A DNA stretch of 7,132 nt from Planctomycetes bacterium RBG_13_46_10 (GCA_001824645.1 MHYD01000078.1:21197-28328); one strand, 5' to 3'; positions 1-6,768 are shown, numbered from the stretch's first letter. Translations and numbers: made by a program. The notes: generated by a model not told the origin, from the sequence alone.

Positions 1-416
1 TCCTCGATCGAGATGTTGCGCTCATAGCGCATCTTGAGGAGCCGCTTGGCCCGATCGTCCAGGAGGGTCTGGCATTTTCGCAGGGCCTCTATACGGGCGG
101 TCGTCTCGTCCTGAATAGTGGGTATGTAGTCCATCAATGCCTCGAACAACGAGTCCTCCATCAAGACTCGTTTGCTACGGGCCAGGTTTCGACGGTACTC
201 CAGAATCTGGTATCGCATGATTTGGACGGCCCAGGCTGCGAAGTTCGTGCCTGGCTTGAACTGATCGAACTTCTGCCACATCACGTTCATCCCATCCTGG
301 AACAGATCGTCCGCGTCGTGCACGTGGGGCACCAAAGTGAGAAGATAGGCATATATTTCCTGCTGATGTCGTACAAAGAGCTTCAGGAATTCCAAAGTGC
401 GCTTATCCTGATCCAT
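1..416 (-). CDS. ECF-type sigma-70 family RNA polymerase sigma factor, 3'-truncated by window edge
   Basis: Reading the minus strand from the ATG at 416-414 gives 138 codons open to the window edge. An in-frame TAG five codons upstream leaves no better start; only a weak GGA lies before the ATG, so there is no strong Shine-Dalgarno. Residues about 10-80 match sigma region 2: the core-binding DADDLFQDGMNVMWQKF (34-50), then FKPGTNFAAWAVQIMRYQ (53-70) and YRRNLARSKR for the -10 contact. Residues about 118-138 (LLDDRAKRLLKMRYERNISIE) begin region 4; the rest of its helix-turn-helix lies outside the window. The style fits the Rhodopirellula/Verrucomicrobium sigma family (TIGR02989-like), which recruits RNA polymerase to a small regulon. 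In Planctomycetes such genes often lie next to FecR or LamG-protein genes; here a LamG gene lies divergently, and any FecR partner would be beyond the left edge. Family call is strong; regulon is unknown. Confidence 0.9.
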   Translation of the reverse strand, partial: MDQDKRTLEFLKLFVRHQQEIYAYLLTLVPHVHDADDLFQDGMNVMWQKFDQFKPGTNFAAWAVQIMRYQILEYRRNLARSKRVLMEDSLFEALMDYIPTIQDETTARIEALRKCQTLLDDRAKRLLKMRYERNISIE

Positions 417-628
417 ATCAAATCCATTCTATTTTGGTTACTTTCTCATAGTTTACCGGCAAAAACAGCGAAGTGAGATACGAAAAATGCAAAAAAAGTG
501 AAAAGACCATGCACGCGTTCATTATGATCCCCCGGCCGTGTTTGAATTGCATTTAACGATTCCCATGAGGAAACCCGCCCCGCGACCGCTCGCAGTGGAT
601 GCACGTTTTAGATTATATCCGCGCACTG
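417..628. other. Divergent intergenic region, sigma-factor side
   Basis: No convincing gene. The plus-strand open frame running through 222-476 is antisense to the sigma factor and has no family features. The part at 525-605 is GC-rich and changes to AT-rich towards the LamG gene. Read on the minus strand, TTGCCG and TATGAG-like hexamers near 450-465 could be promoter elements for the sigma gene, but their spacing is poor and I do not call a promoter. Confidence 0.4.
473..488. promoter_or_regulatory. Candidate operator half-site upstream of the sigma gene
   Basis: GTGAGATacGAAAAAT here matches GTGAGATGAAAAAT at 637-650 apart from a two-base insertion. The 637-649 copy is itself the left arm of a perfect inverted repeat ending at 678. 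The site is 57 bases upstream of the sigma start codon. A shared binding site for a regulator of both divergent genes is possible, but a short AT-rich match may also be chance. Confidence 0.25.
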
Positions 629-699
629 TACCGCTGGTGAGATGAAAAATCTTGCCAGTATTCAGTTTTTCATCTCACTTCTGATACTTTTGAGCGGTA
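629..699. repeat. Two-tier inverted repeat (hairpin or cruciform)
   Basis: The inner stem is a perfect 13-base inverted repeat, GTGAGATGAAAAA (637-649) with TTTTTCATCTCAC (666-678), around a 16-base loop. An outer perfect 7-base stem, TACCGCT (629-635) with AGCGGTA (693-699), encloses it, leaving one base unpaired on the left and 14 on the right. It lies about 90 bases before the LamG start codon. It could be an operator, an RNA hairpin in the leader, or a terminator for minus- or plus-strand transcription; there is no clean T-tract after the outer stem. Confidence 0.6.
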
Positions 700-714
700 T
701 TAAAAGGATAGAAT

Positions 715-757
715 TATTATTTTGGTACTTGGTCTCTACCCAGTATCCAAAATAATA
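715..757. repeat. Long near-perfect hairpin directly upstream of the LamG gene
   Basis: An 11-base stem pairs 715-725 with 747-757 (TATTATTTTGG with CCAAAATAATA). It continues, past a bulged T746, with TACT/AGTA (726-729 with 742-745), one mismatch, and GGT/ACC closing a CTCT loop (731-740). The hairpin ends 19 bases before the AAGGAGG ribosome binding site at 777-783, so in RNA it would sit at the base of the leader. It could stabilise the message or control translation. No known riboswitch class is recognised. Confidence 0.6.
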
Positions 758-762
758 TTTTC

Positions 763-793
763 AATTTAACTTTTTGAAGGAGGAATATTATGT
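763..793 (+). promoter_or_regulatory. Leader with strong ribosome binding site, copy 1
   Basis: AATTTAACTTTT (763-774) is followed by a full AAGGAGG Shine-Dalgarno (777-783), six bases before the ATG at 790, which fixes the start. The segment recurs almost unchanged at 7034-7065 before the third signal-peptide start: 12 identical bases, a one-base length difference, then 16 identical bases (AGGAGGAATATTATGT). Confidence 0.8.
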
Positions 794-3700
794 GTAAAAA
801 AGTAATTTATTTATCATGTTTGGTTTTGTTGTTTGGTCTTATTTTGACTAATACTGCAAAAGCACAAGACCCAAATCTTGTCGGCTGGTGGAAGCTCGAT
901 GAGACAACCGGCAATATAGCTGCTGATTCATCTGGCAACGGCAACAACGGCATCGTCTTTGGAGATCCACAGTGGATAGCAGGCAAGATTAACGGTGCAT
1001 TAGATTTTGACGGTGATGGCGACTACATCGACTGCGGAAATAGTCCTATCTTTGATATTACAGGCCAAATTACTGTCTCCACATGGGTAAATATCAAATC
1101 AGTTTCTGTTGCCTGGGCGGCTATTGTCGCTAAAGGTGAAAATGGATGGAGACTCTCTTGTAATGGGGCCAATTCAAGCTTTCACTTTGGTATTACTTGG
1201 TGGGAGGTAGCTAACTACGCAGCCAATGGAAACACACAGATTCCACTCAATGAATGGCATCATGTCTGTGGAACGTATGATGGCGCAACCATCAATGTAT
1301 ATCTGGATGGATTGGTTGACGGTACTACTGCCAGCACAGCCGGCTTAGGTATAAGTACTACCAACTTGCTTATCGGCGAGAATCCAGAATCAACCGGACG
1401 CTATTGGGATGGCATCATTGACGATGTGCATATTTACAACCGGGCGTTGTCGAGTGATGAGATAGATAGGCTGAATCCGCGATTCATTGCCGATAGGCCT
1501 AATCCGGCTGATGGTGGAGTTGCCACTTCTACAGCGGTTACACTCTCCTGGAGAGCCGGCCAAACCGCCGCTTTACACCATCTGTATTTCGGAGAGAACC
1601 TTGTTGATGTGCAAAATGGAACCGGCGGCACCGATAAAGGCACAACTTCGGCTAATACTTATTCAGTTGCAAACTTGGTATCTGGCAAAACCTATTACTG
1701 GCGTGTCGATGAGGTTGAAGCTAACGGTACAACCGTACATCTCGGCGCTGTATGGAGTTTTACTGTTTCTCCAAAGATGCCCTCTAATCCTGTCCCTGCC
1801 AATGAAACTCGATTTGTAAACCCAAATATTACGCTAACCTGGACAGCAGGTGCAGGTGCAATGTCCCATCATGTTTATCTCGGTACTAACTCCCAGGATG
1901 TGCAGGCCGGCACCGGAAATACAGATAAAGGAACCGTCGAAACTGCTTCTTTTATCCCTACGCTGGAAGCTGGAAAGACTTACTATTGGAGGGTCGATGA
2001 GTTCGATGGCACCACTACATATACAGGTGAGGTCTGGTGCTTCAGAACGATGCCTGCTATAACAGTTACCGACCCGAATCTGGTTAGCTGGTGGAAGTTA
2101 GATGAGGGTGAAGGTACTACAGCCCTTGATTGGTCGGGCAAAGGCAACCACGGAACGTTATTTGGTGGAATTCAGTGGAGCGAAGGCTATGATGGCGGGG
2201 CACTTAGATTTGATGGGCAGAATGACTATGTGGACTGCGGAAATCTGCCGTCGCTTACTATCCAAAACCAGATTACGATGGCAGTTTGGATGAGAAGCAA
2301 AGGCTTCACCAGAGACTGGGAGGCCTTTTTCGCCAAGGGAGACGGCGCATATCGAATGAGTAGATCTGCAACAACCGGTCATGCTGCCCACATGGGTATT
2401 AGTGGTACCACGGCCCAGTACTTTGATGGGAATAGAATTGTTGACGACGATGAGTGGCACTTTATTTCCGGCGTGTACGATGGGACTCGTGCGATAATTT
2501 ACGTTGATGGCGAAATTGACGCTACTGTCGATTCTACCGGACAGATAAATGCAACAACCGATAACTTTTTCATTGGCGAAAATTCCCAAGCGAGAAGTCG
2601 CTACTTTAAGGGCCTGCTCGATAATGTAAGGCTTTACAACCGAGCGATGACGCAGGATGAAGTTAAGGGCATCATGAAAGGTGACCCGCTACCTGCTCGG
2701 AAACCGATGCCGACTAATAAAGAGATTACAGATATAGAAAAATCGCTACCCCTTACCTGGACGCCCGGCGAAAAGGCAGTTCAGCACGATGTGTACTTAG
2801 GAACTAATGCTCTGGCTGTAGAAAGTACCGATACATCCGATACAACGGGCATCTATCGAGACCGACATGATTCCAATAATTATACGGCACCCGAAGGTGT
2901 TGAACTTGGCCAGACTTACTACTGGCGGGTCGATGAGGTCAATACCGATGGTACCATCAGCGTCGGCAGAGTATGGAGCTTCACAATAGCTAACCATCTT
3001 ATTGTAGATGATTTTGAAGAATACGATGATACGAACAATCTCATATACAATACATGGGCAGACTATTTCGTGAATAATACAGGCATGACAGTCGGACACC
3101 TTCCTCCTAATGCTCCTCCGTATGCTGAGCAGAACATAGTTCATGGCGGCTATCAATCCATGTATATACGTTACGACAATGATGGCACTGTAAATGAGGG
3201 CACTAACTACGAACAGAGGGGCACACTGCTTTATTCCGAAGCAGAGCGCCAGTGGTCAGATCCTCAGGATTTGACTAGAAAAGGTGTTAACTCTCTGACT
3301 CTATGGTTCAGAGGCATTCCTGGACCTCGTGGCAGCTTCACAGCCGGTCCGCCGATTACGATGACCGCTGTAGGTACGGATATTGGAGGCACGGCTGACC
3401 AGTTCCACTTTGCCTACAAGCAGTTCTCCGGAGCCGGAACTATAACAGCAAAGGTGCTCAGCGTCAGCGAAAGCGACCCATCAGCCAAGGCAGGAGTGAT
3501 GATTCGCGAGTCGTTGACCGCCGGTTCGAGCCACTTCTCCGTGGTAGTCCAGCCTAATAAGAGGGTTTACTTCCTACGCCGTACTACTTCAGATGGTGCT
3601 ACCATATCAACTCCAAAAACCGGCATTACTATTCCACTATGGGTGCAATTAAACCGTACTGGGAACACGTTTACTGCCAAGTATTCAACTAATGGAACTA

Positions 3701-4128
3701 GCTGGACAATGTTGGGTACACCACAAGAGGTTTCTTTGTCTGCGGAACTTTACGTTGGCTTATGTGTAACAAGCCGTAAAGTCGATGTTATCTGTACAGC
3801 CGAATTCTCCAATGTTGATATAAGCCCAGCTGCTTCGGTTACAGGAGATTGGAAGTCTCAGGATGTCGGCATAGAGAATAACGATCCGCAGCCCCTTTAT
3901 GTAGTCCTGCAGGATAGCGATAACAACAGTAAAGAGGTCTATCATTTTGACGCTGCTGCAACGACCATAGATACCTGGACGCAGTGGGATATTCCATTGT
4001 CTGCGTTTACCGGAGTGAATTTGCAGTCCATCACGAAGCTATCCATTGGTGTAGGTGATAAGGCCAATCCACAGATTGGCGGTGCAGGCGATTTGTATAT
4101 TGATGATATTGGCTTAAAGCTTCCATAG
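790..4128 (+). CDS. Secreted multidomain LamG / FN3-like protein with nested C-terminal binding module
   Basis: 1112 residues. A Sec signal peptide (KK at 3-4, hydrophobic core 5-19, AKA-Q cleavage after 25) directs export. Two LamG (concanavalin-like lectin/glucanase fold) domains lie at about 27-228 and 428-630. Both open with DPNLV.WWKLDE, carry DFDG..DY.DCGN-type strands, and end in IDD/LDN plus V..YNRA. Three FN3-like repeats at about 229-327, 328-421 and 631-735 carry TYYWRVDE at 301, 397 and 709. The C-terminal module runs 736-1112, from DDFEEYDD to GDLYIDDIGLKLP, with a DUF1349-like segment at about 858-1012 inside it. No catalytic motif, transmembrane anchor or sorting signal is visible, so it is probably a carbohydrate-binding or adhesive surface or secreted protein; the ligand is unknown. 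Its C-terminal module is a paralogue of that of the next gene. Transcribed away from the sigma factor; the spacing to the next gene (310 bases) argues for separate transcription. Confidence 0.92.
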   Translation: MCKKVIYLSCLVLLFGLILTNTAKAQDPNLVGWWKLDETTGNIAADSSGNGNNGIVFGDPQWIAGKINGALDFDGDGDYIDCGNSPIFDITGQITVSTWVNIKSVSVAWAAIVAKGENGWRLSCNGANSSFHFGITWWEVANYAANGNTQIPLNEWHHVCGTYDGATINVYLDGLVDGTTASTAGLGISTTNLLIGENPESTGRYWDGIIDDVHIYNRALSSDEIDRLNPRFIADRPNPADGGVATSTAVTLSWRAGQTAALHHLYFGENLVDVQNGTGGTDKGTTSANTYSVANLVSGKTYYWRVDEVEANGTTVHLGAVWSFTVSPKMPSNPVPANETRFVNPNITLTWTAGAGAMSHHVYLGTNSQDVQAGTGNTDKGTVETASFIPTLEAGKTYYWRVDEFDGTTTYTGEVWCFRTMPAITVTDPNLVSWWKLDEGEGTTALDWSGKGNHGTLFGGIQWSEGYDGGALRFDGQNDYVDCGNLPSLTIQNQITMAVWMRSKGFTRDWEAFFAKGDGAYRMSRSATTGHAAHMGISGTTAQYFDGNRIVDDDEWHFISGVYDGTRAIIYVDGEIDATVDSTGQINATTDNFFIGENSQARSRYFKGLLDNVRLYNRAMTQDEVKGIMKGDPLPARKPMPTNKEITDIEKSLPLTWTPGEKAVQHDVYLGTNALAVESTDTSDTTGIYRDRHDSNNYTAPEGVELGQTYYWRVDEVNTDGTISVGRVWSFTIANHLIVDDFEEYDDTNNLIYNTWADYFVNNTGMTVGHLPPNAPPYAEQNIVHGGYQSMYIRYDNDGTVNEGTNYEQRGTLLYSEAERQWSDPQDLTRKGVNSLTLWFRGIPGPRGSFTAGPPITMTAVGTDIGGTADQFHFAYKQFSGAGTITAKVLSVSESDPSAKAGVMIRESLTAGSSHFSVVVQPNKRVYFLRRTTSDGATISTPKTGITIPLWVQLNRTGNTFTAKYSTNGTSWTMLGTPQEVSLSAELYVGLCVTSRKVDVICTAEFSNVDISPAASVTGDWKSQDVGIENNDPQPLYVVLQDSDNNSKEVYHFDAAATTIDTWTQWDIPLSAFTGVNLQSITKLSIGVGDKANPQIGGAGDLYIDDIGLKLP

Positions 4129-4234
4129 ATATAAGCCTGTCCCGAGTAAAATCGAGGGAATGGATTTGGATTATTATAAGGCCGTTAGCAGTAGATCTCG
4201 ATTGTTCGGGGCCTATACTGTGATATATGCCCCG
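4129..4234. other. Intergenic region after the LamG gene
   Basis: No gene is seen. A weak hairpin (TCCC with GGGA around 4140-4160) lies just past the stop codon. No typical Rho-independent terminator with a T-tract is visible; the better hairpin is at 4206-4235. Confidence 0.4.
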
Positions 4235-4235
4235 A
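4206..4235. terminator. GC-rich hairpin, possible terminator without T-tract
   Basis: TCGGGGC (4206-4212) pairs perfectly with GCCCCGA (4229-4235); after one mismatch TATA (4214-4217) pairs with TATA (4224-4227) around a six-base loop. It lies about 80 bases after the LamG stop codon. The following ACATTCTG is not a T-tract, so intrinsic termination is doubtful; message 3'-end protection is another option. Confidence 0.4.
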
Positions 4236-4317
4236 CATTCTGAGCGAAAAGAAGAATCTCTCTTTTGTCAGCCAGATCCTTCGACTTCGCCTTAGGATGA
4301 CACATAAGTGTCATTTT
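4236..4317. repeat. REP-like block of three small palindromes
   Basis: Three imperfect palindromes follow each other: ATTCT/AGAAT (4237-4241 with 4253-4257), ATCCT/AGGAT (4276-4280 with 4294-4298), and ATGACAC/GTGTCAT (4297-4303 with 4308-4314), the last followed by TTT. The wording (CATTCTGAGCGAA..GAAGAATC and GATCCTTCGACTTCGCC.TAGGATGACA) resembles short dispersed intergenic repeats found in many environmental genomes; that resemblance is from memory. The last hairpin could also help end transcription of the LamG gene. Confidence 0.45.
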
Positions 4318-4356
4318 AGACGCCTCGAGGATTTGTTGAATTTACTAGGTGTTTTG

Positions 4357-4411
4357 GTGTTTGGCCAAAGAACACTCTGAATTGGTTAAATGGTTAAATA
4401 ATTCACCAATT
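4357..4411. repeat. Small inverted and tandem repeats before the ThuA-like gene
   Basis: A five-pair hairpin GTGTT/AACAC (4357-4375) is followed by an 8-base tandem duplication TGGTTAAA (4383-4390 and 4391-4398), which lies within an inverted repeat AATTGGT/ACCAATT (4380-4386 with 4405-4411). This is 28 to 80 bases before the next start codon, where promoter or regulator sites would be expected, but no clear -35/-10 pair was seen. Confidence 0.35.
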
Positions 4412-4438
4412 ACCAATGTTTGAGAAAGAAGGATTATT

Positions 4439-6670
4439 ATGATTAAGAGACTTATCCCCTCACTTTTATTACTTAGCTTGTGTTTAATTACATCCGTTAA
4501 TGCCAAGACTATAACTATAGTCTGGGTTTCAATGGACTGGGACGCAGACAGTGATGGTATTAATGATTCTCAGGAGTGGGTTGACAAGCTTACGGACGAA
4601 GGTTACACGATCGATTTCAGGCCGGCATACTGGGACGAACTCACCGAAGATAAAGTTGTTGAACTTAACGCCGCCGACCTGGTGATTGTCAGTGCCACAA
4701 CACAGAGCGGCATTCTTAGTACCGATGCCACAGAATCTTCACTATGGAACTCTGTTACTGCACCAATGATGAACTGCTGTACATACGTGCTCAGGAGCAC
4801 CCGTTGGAAATGGGTCAACAACGGTGATGCTTCGCTTCCTAACAATAATGGTGACCAGGGTTCGCCTCTGATGCAGGTAATAGAGCCGGGGCATCCCATC
4901 TTCAAGGGAATATCGTTGGATACGAATAACCAGGTACAGGTAGCAGACCCAACATTAGGTTCAGGCCAATGTACGTTTATTGGCACTGCCGATGCCGGCA
5001 ATGGTACACTAATTGCAAAAACAGTAGGCAATGAATGGCTCTGGATAGCCGAATGGAAAGAGGGCGTTGAGTTCTACAACGGCTCCGGTACCTACGCTAC
5101 AAACCTGAGAATGACCTTTAGTATAGGCGGGCATGAAGTTGCAGGTAATGGCAGGGACGTTAACCCCGCTAGAGGGTATAACTTGACCGATGAAGGCTGG
5201 AGACTTTATTTAAACGCTGTCCAATATATGCTCGGTATAAGTATCATTCCGGGAAAAGCTGGCAAACCCAAACCCGCCGACGGTACGAGAGACGTGCTGC
5301 GGGATGCCGTCTTAAGCTGGAGGCCGGGAATATATGCCGCTACACATAATTTGTACTTTGGAACGGATTTCAATGATGTTAATGAAGCAAATGAAACTGA
5401 TCCGCGTGGCGTATTGGTCAGCCCAAACCAGGATGCTAATAGTTACGATTCTCCCGGCCTTCTCGATTGGAACCAGACATATTACTGGCGGGTCGATGAA
5501 GTTAATGCCCCGACCAGCCCAGGAATCTATAAAGGCAACGTCTGGAGTTTTACTGTAACTAACTTTACGATAGTAGATAACTTTGAAGCCTATGATGACA
5601 CCGATAATAAGATATACAATACTTGGGGCGATTATTTTGTGAATAATACCGGCATGACTGTGGGGCACTTTGATCCACCGTTTGCCGAGCAAAGTATAGT
5701 TCACAGTGGCCGACAGGCTATGTACATGCGTTACGACAACGATGGTACGGTGAATGAAGGTACGGACTACGAACAGAGCGGTACACTGCTTTATTCTGAA
5801 GCTGAACGCACCTGGGCAGATACACAGAATTGGACTAAAGATGGCGCTACATCCTTAACAATCTGGTTCAAAGGCTTATTAGCCCCTGGTAGTTTCACAG
5901 AAGGTCCGCCAATCAAGATGACTGCTGGCGGCATAGATATCTGGGATACGGCTGACCAATTCCACTTTGCCTATAAACAGTTCTCTGGTGTTGGCAGCAT
6001 AACAGCGAGAGTAGTCAGCATCAGTAACACTGACCCCTGGGCCAAGGCGGGAGTCATGATTCGCCAGACTCTGGAGCCGGGTTCTGTACATGCTATGATA
6101 GTTATCACACCTGGAAGTGGGGTTTCCTTCCAACGCCGGACAACTGTGGGTGGTGCTAGCGTGGAAACTACGCAAGCGGGGATTACCGCTCCACAGTGGG
6201 TCAGATTAACCCGCAGCGGCAATACATTCACAGCCGAGTATTCAGCTAATGGAAATACATGGACGGCGCTGGCTTCCGTGGATATACCTATGCTTCTTGA
6301 TACCTACATAGGCTTGTGCATAACCAGCCATAATGTGAATGCAGCCTGCACGGCAGAATTTTCCAACGTTAACAATCCCGGCACAGGCAATTGGCAGTCA
6401 CAGGATATCGGCACTGAGAGCAATATTGGCGAGCAGCTTTATATGGTACTACAGGATAATGCAGGTAACAGTGCGATTGTAAACTATCCTGATCCTGCTG
6501 CAACGAACATAACCGCTTGGACGCAATGGAGTATTCAATTGTCGGCGTTTACTGGCGTGAATTTGCAATCCATTACTAAGCTAAGCATTGGTGTTGGCGA
6601 CAGGGCCAGTACACAGCCGAATGGCGCAGGCGATTTATACATTGATGATATTAGGCTATACCAGCCTTAG
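4439..6670 (+). CDS. Secreted ThuA/GATase1-like protein with FN3-like repeat and nested C-terminal module
   Basis: 743 residues. The start is supported by AAGGA (4429-4433) five bases upstream and a signal peptide (KR at 3-4, leucine-rich core, VNA-K cleavage after 22). Residues about 23-267 resemble the ThuA-like/class I glutamine-amidotransferase fold: an opening beta strand TITIVWVS, LTDEGYTIDF, the NAADLVIVSATT strand, a conserved STRWKWV, GHPIFKGI, and a closing WRLYLNAVQYMLG helix. NCC at about 112-114 is near where a nucleophile could be, but I cannot confirm a catalytic triad. An EF-hand/thrombospondin-3-like loop, DADSDGINDSQE, occupies 35-46. One FN3-like repeat (about 274-375, TYYWRVDEV at 347) links to the C-terminal module (376-743), closely paralogous to that of the preceding gene, including the identical FTGVNLQSITKLSIGVGD and GAGDLYIDDI. 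No membrane anchor is visible. A glycan-binding surface protein is likely; enzymatic activity is undetermined. Confidence 0.9.
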   Translation: MIKRLIPSLLLLSLCLITSVNAKTITIVWVSMDWDADSDGINDSQEWVDKLTDEGYTIDFRPAYWDELTEDKVVELNAADLVIVSATTQSGILSTDATESSLWNSVTAPMMNCCTYVLRSTRWKWVNNGDASLPNNNGDQGSPLMQVIEPGHPIFKGISLDTNNQVQVADPTLGSGQCTFIGTADAGNGTLIAKTVGNEWLWIAEWKEGVEFYNGSGTYATNLRMTFSIGGHEVAGNGRDVNPARGYNLTDEGWRLYLNAVQYMLGISIIPGKAGKPKPADGTRDVLRDAVLSWRPGIYAATHNLYFGTDFNDVNEANETDPRGVLVSPNQDANSYDSPGLLDWNQTYYWRVDEVNAPTSPGIYKGNVWSFTVTNFTIVDNFEAYDDTDNKIYNTWGDYFVNNTGMTVGHFDPPFAEQSIVHSGRQAMYMRYDNDGTVNEGTDYEQSGTLLYSEAERTWADTQNWTKDGATSLTIWFKGLLAPGSFTEGPPIKMTAGGIDIWDTADQFHFAYKQFSGVGSITARVVSISNTDPWAKAGVMIRQTLEPGSVHAMIVITPGSGVSFQRRTTVGGASVETTQAGITAPQWVRLTRSGNTFTAEYSANGNTWTALASVDIPMLLDTYIGLCITSHNVNAACTAEFSNVNNPGTGNWQSQDIGTESNIGEQLYMVLQDNAGNSAIVNYPDPAATNITAWTQWSIQLSAFTGVNLQSITKLSIGVGDRASTQPNGAGDLYIDDIRLYQP

Positions 6671-6726
6671 ATGGAGGATTAGACGAAGGAATTGAGAATT
6701 TAAAATGCAGAATGAAGAATTTGGGT
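6671..6726. other. AT-rich flank after the ThuA-like gene
   Basis: No gene or classical terminator is seen. The wording around 6688-6722 (GAATT, GAGAATTT, AGAATGAAGAATT) is low in complexity, and a related TTAATTCTAAA lies on the other side of the palindromes at 6769-6779. The whole 6688-6785 segment may therefore be one dispersed element. Confidence 0.35.
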
Positions 6727-6768
6727 TCCCGCGAAGCGGGGTCGCACTCCCGCAAAGCGGGGTCCCTC
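6727..6768. repeat. Tandem pair of GC-rich palindromes (REP-like)
   Basis: Two 21-base units lie head to tail: 6727-6747 and 6748-6768. Each contains CCCGC-[G/A]AA-GCGGG, a perfect five-base-pair stem with a three-base loop (stems 6728-6732/6736-6740 and 6749-6753/6757-6761), followed by GTC. They stand out as GC-rich islands in AT-rich DNA, 57 bases after the ThuA-like stop. The form fits a dispersed REP/BIME-like element that could also block transcription or protect the message 3' end. A minus-strand open frame across 6651-6899 translates this repeat and is not a gene. Confidence 0.65.

Noticed and set aside
222..476. Plus-strand open frame of 84 codons
   Set aside because: It lies antisense to the clear sigma factor, has no ribosome binding site and no family features.
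690..719. Sigma-70 promoter TTGAGC ... TTATTA for the LamG gene
   Set aside because: Both hexamers are weak matches and the first overlaps the outer hairpin stem; not enough to call.
715..757. tRNA or known riboswitch
   Set aside because: It is a single long hairpin with no cloverleaf and no recognised riboswitch core such as the c-di-GMP or SAM motifs.
2158..3156. Minus-strand open frames within the LamG gene (2158-2589 and 2797-3156)
   Set aside because: They are shadows of the well-supported plus-strand gene; the translations show no domain features.
4603..6231. Minus-strand open frames within the ThuA-like gene (4603-5031, 5312-5704, 5879-6231)
   Set aside because: Antisense shadows; the plus strand carries recognisable domains throughout.
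6727..6768. CRISPR-like repeat pair
   Set aside because: Only two adjacent units with no spacer between them and no cas genes; better explained as a REP-like palindrome pair.
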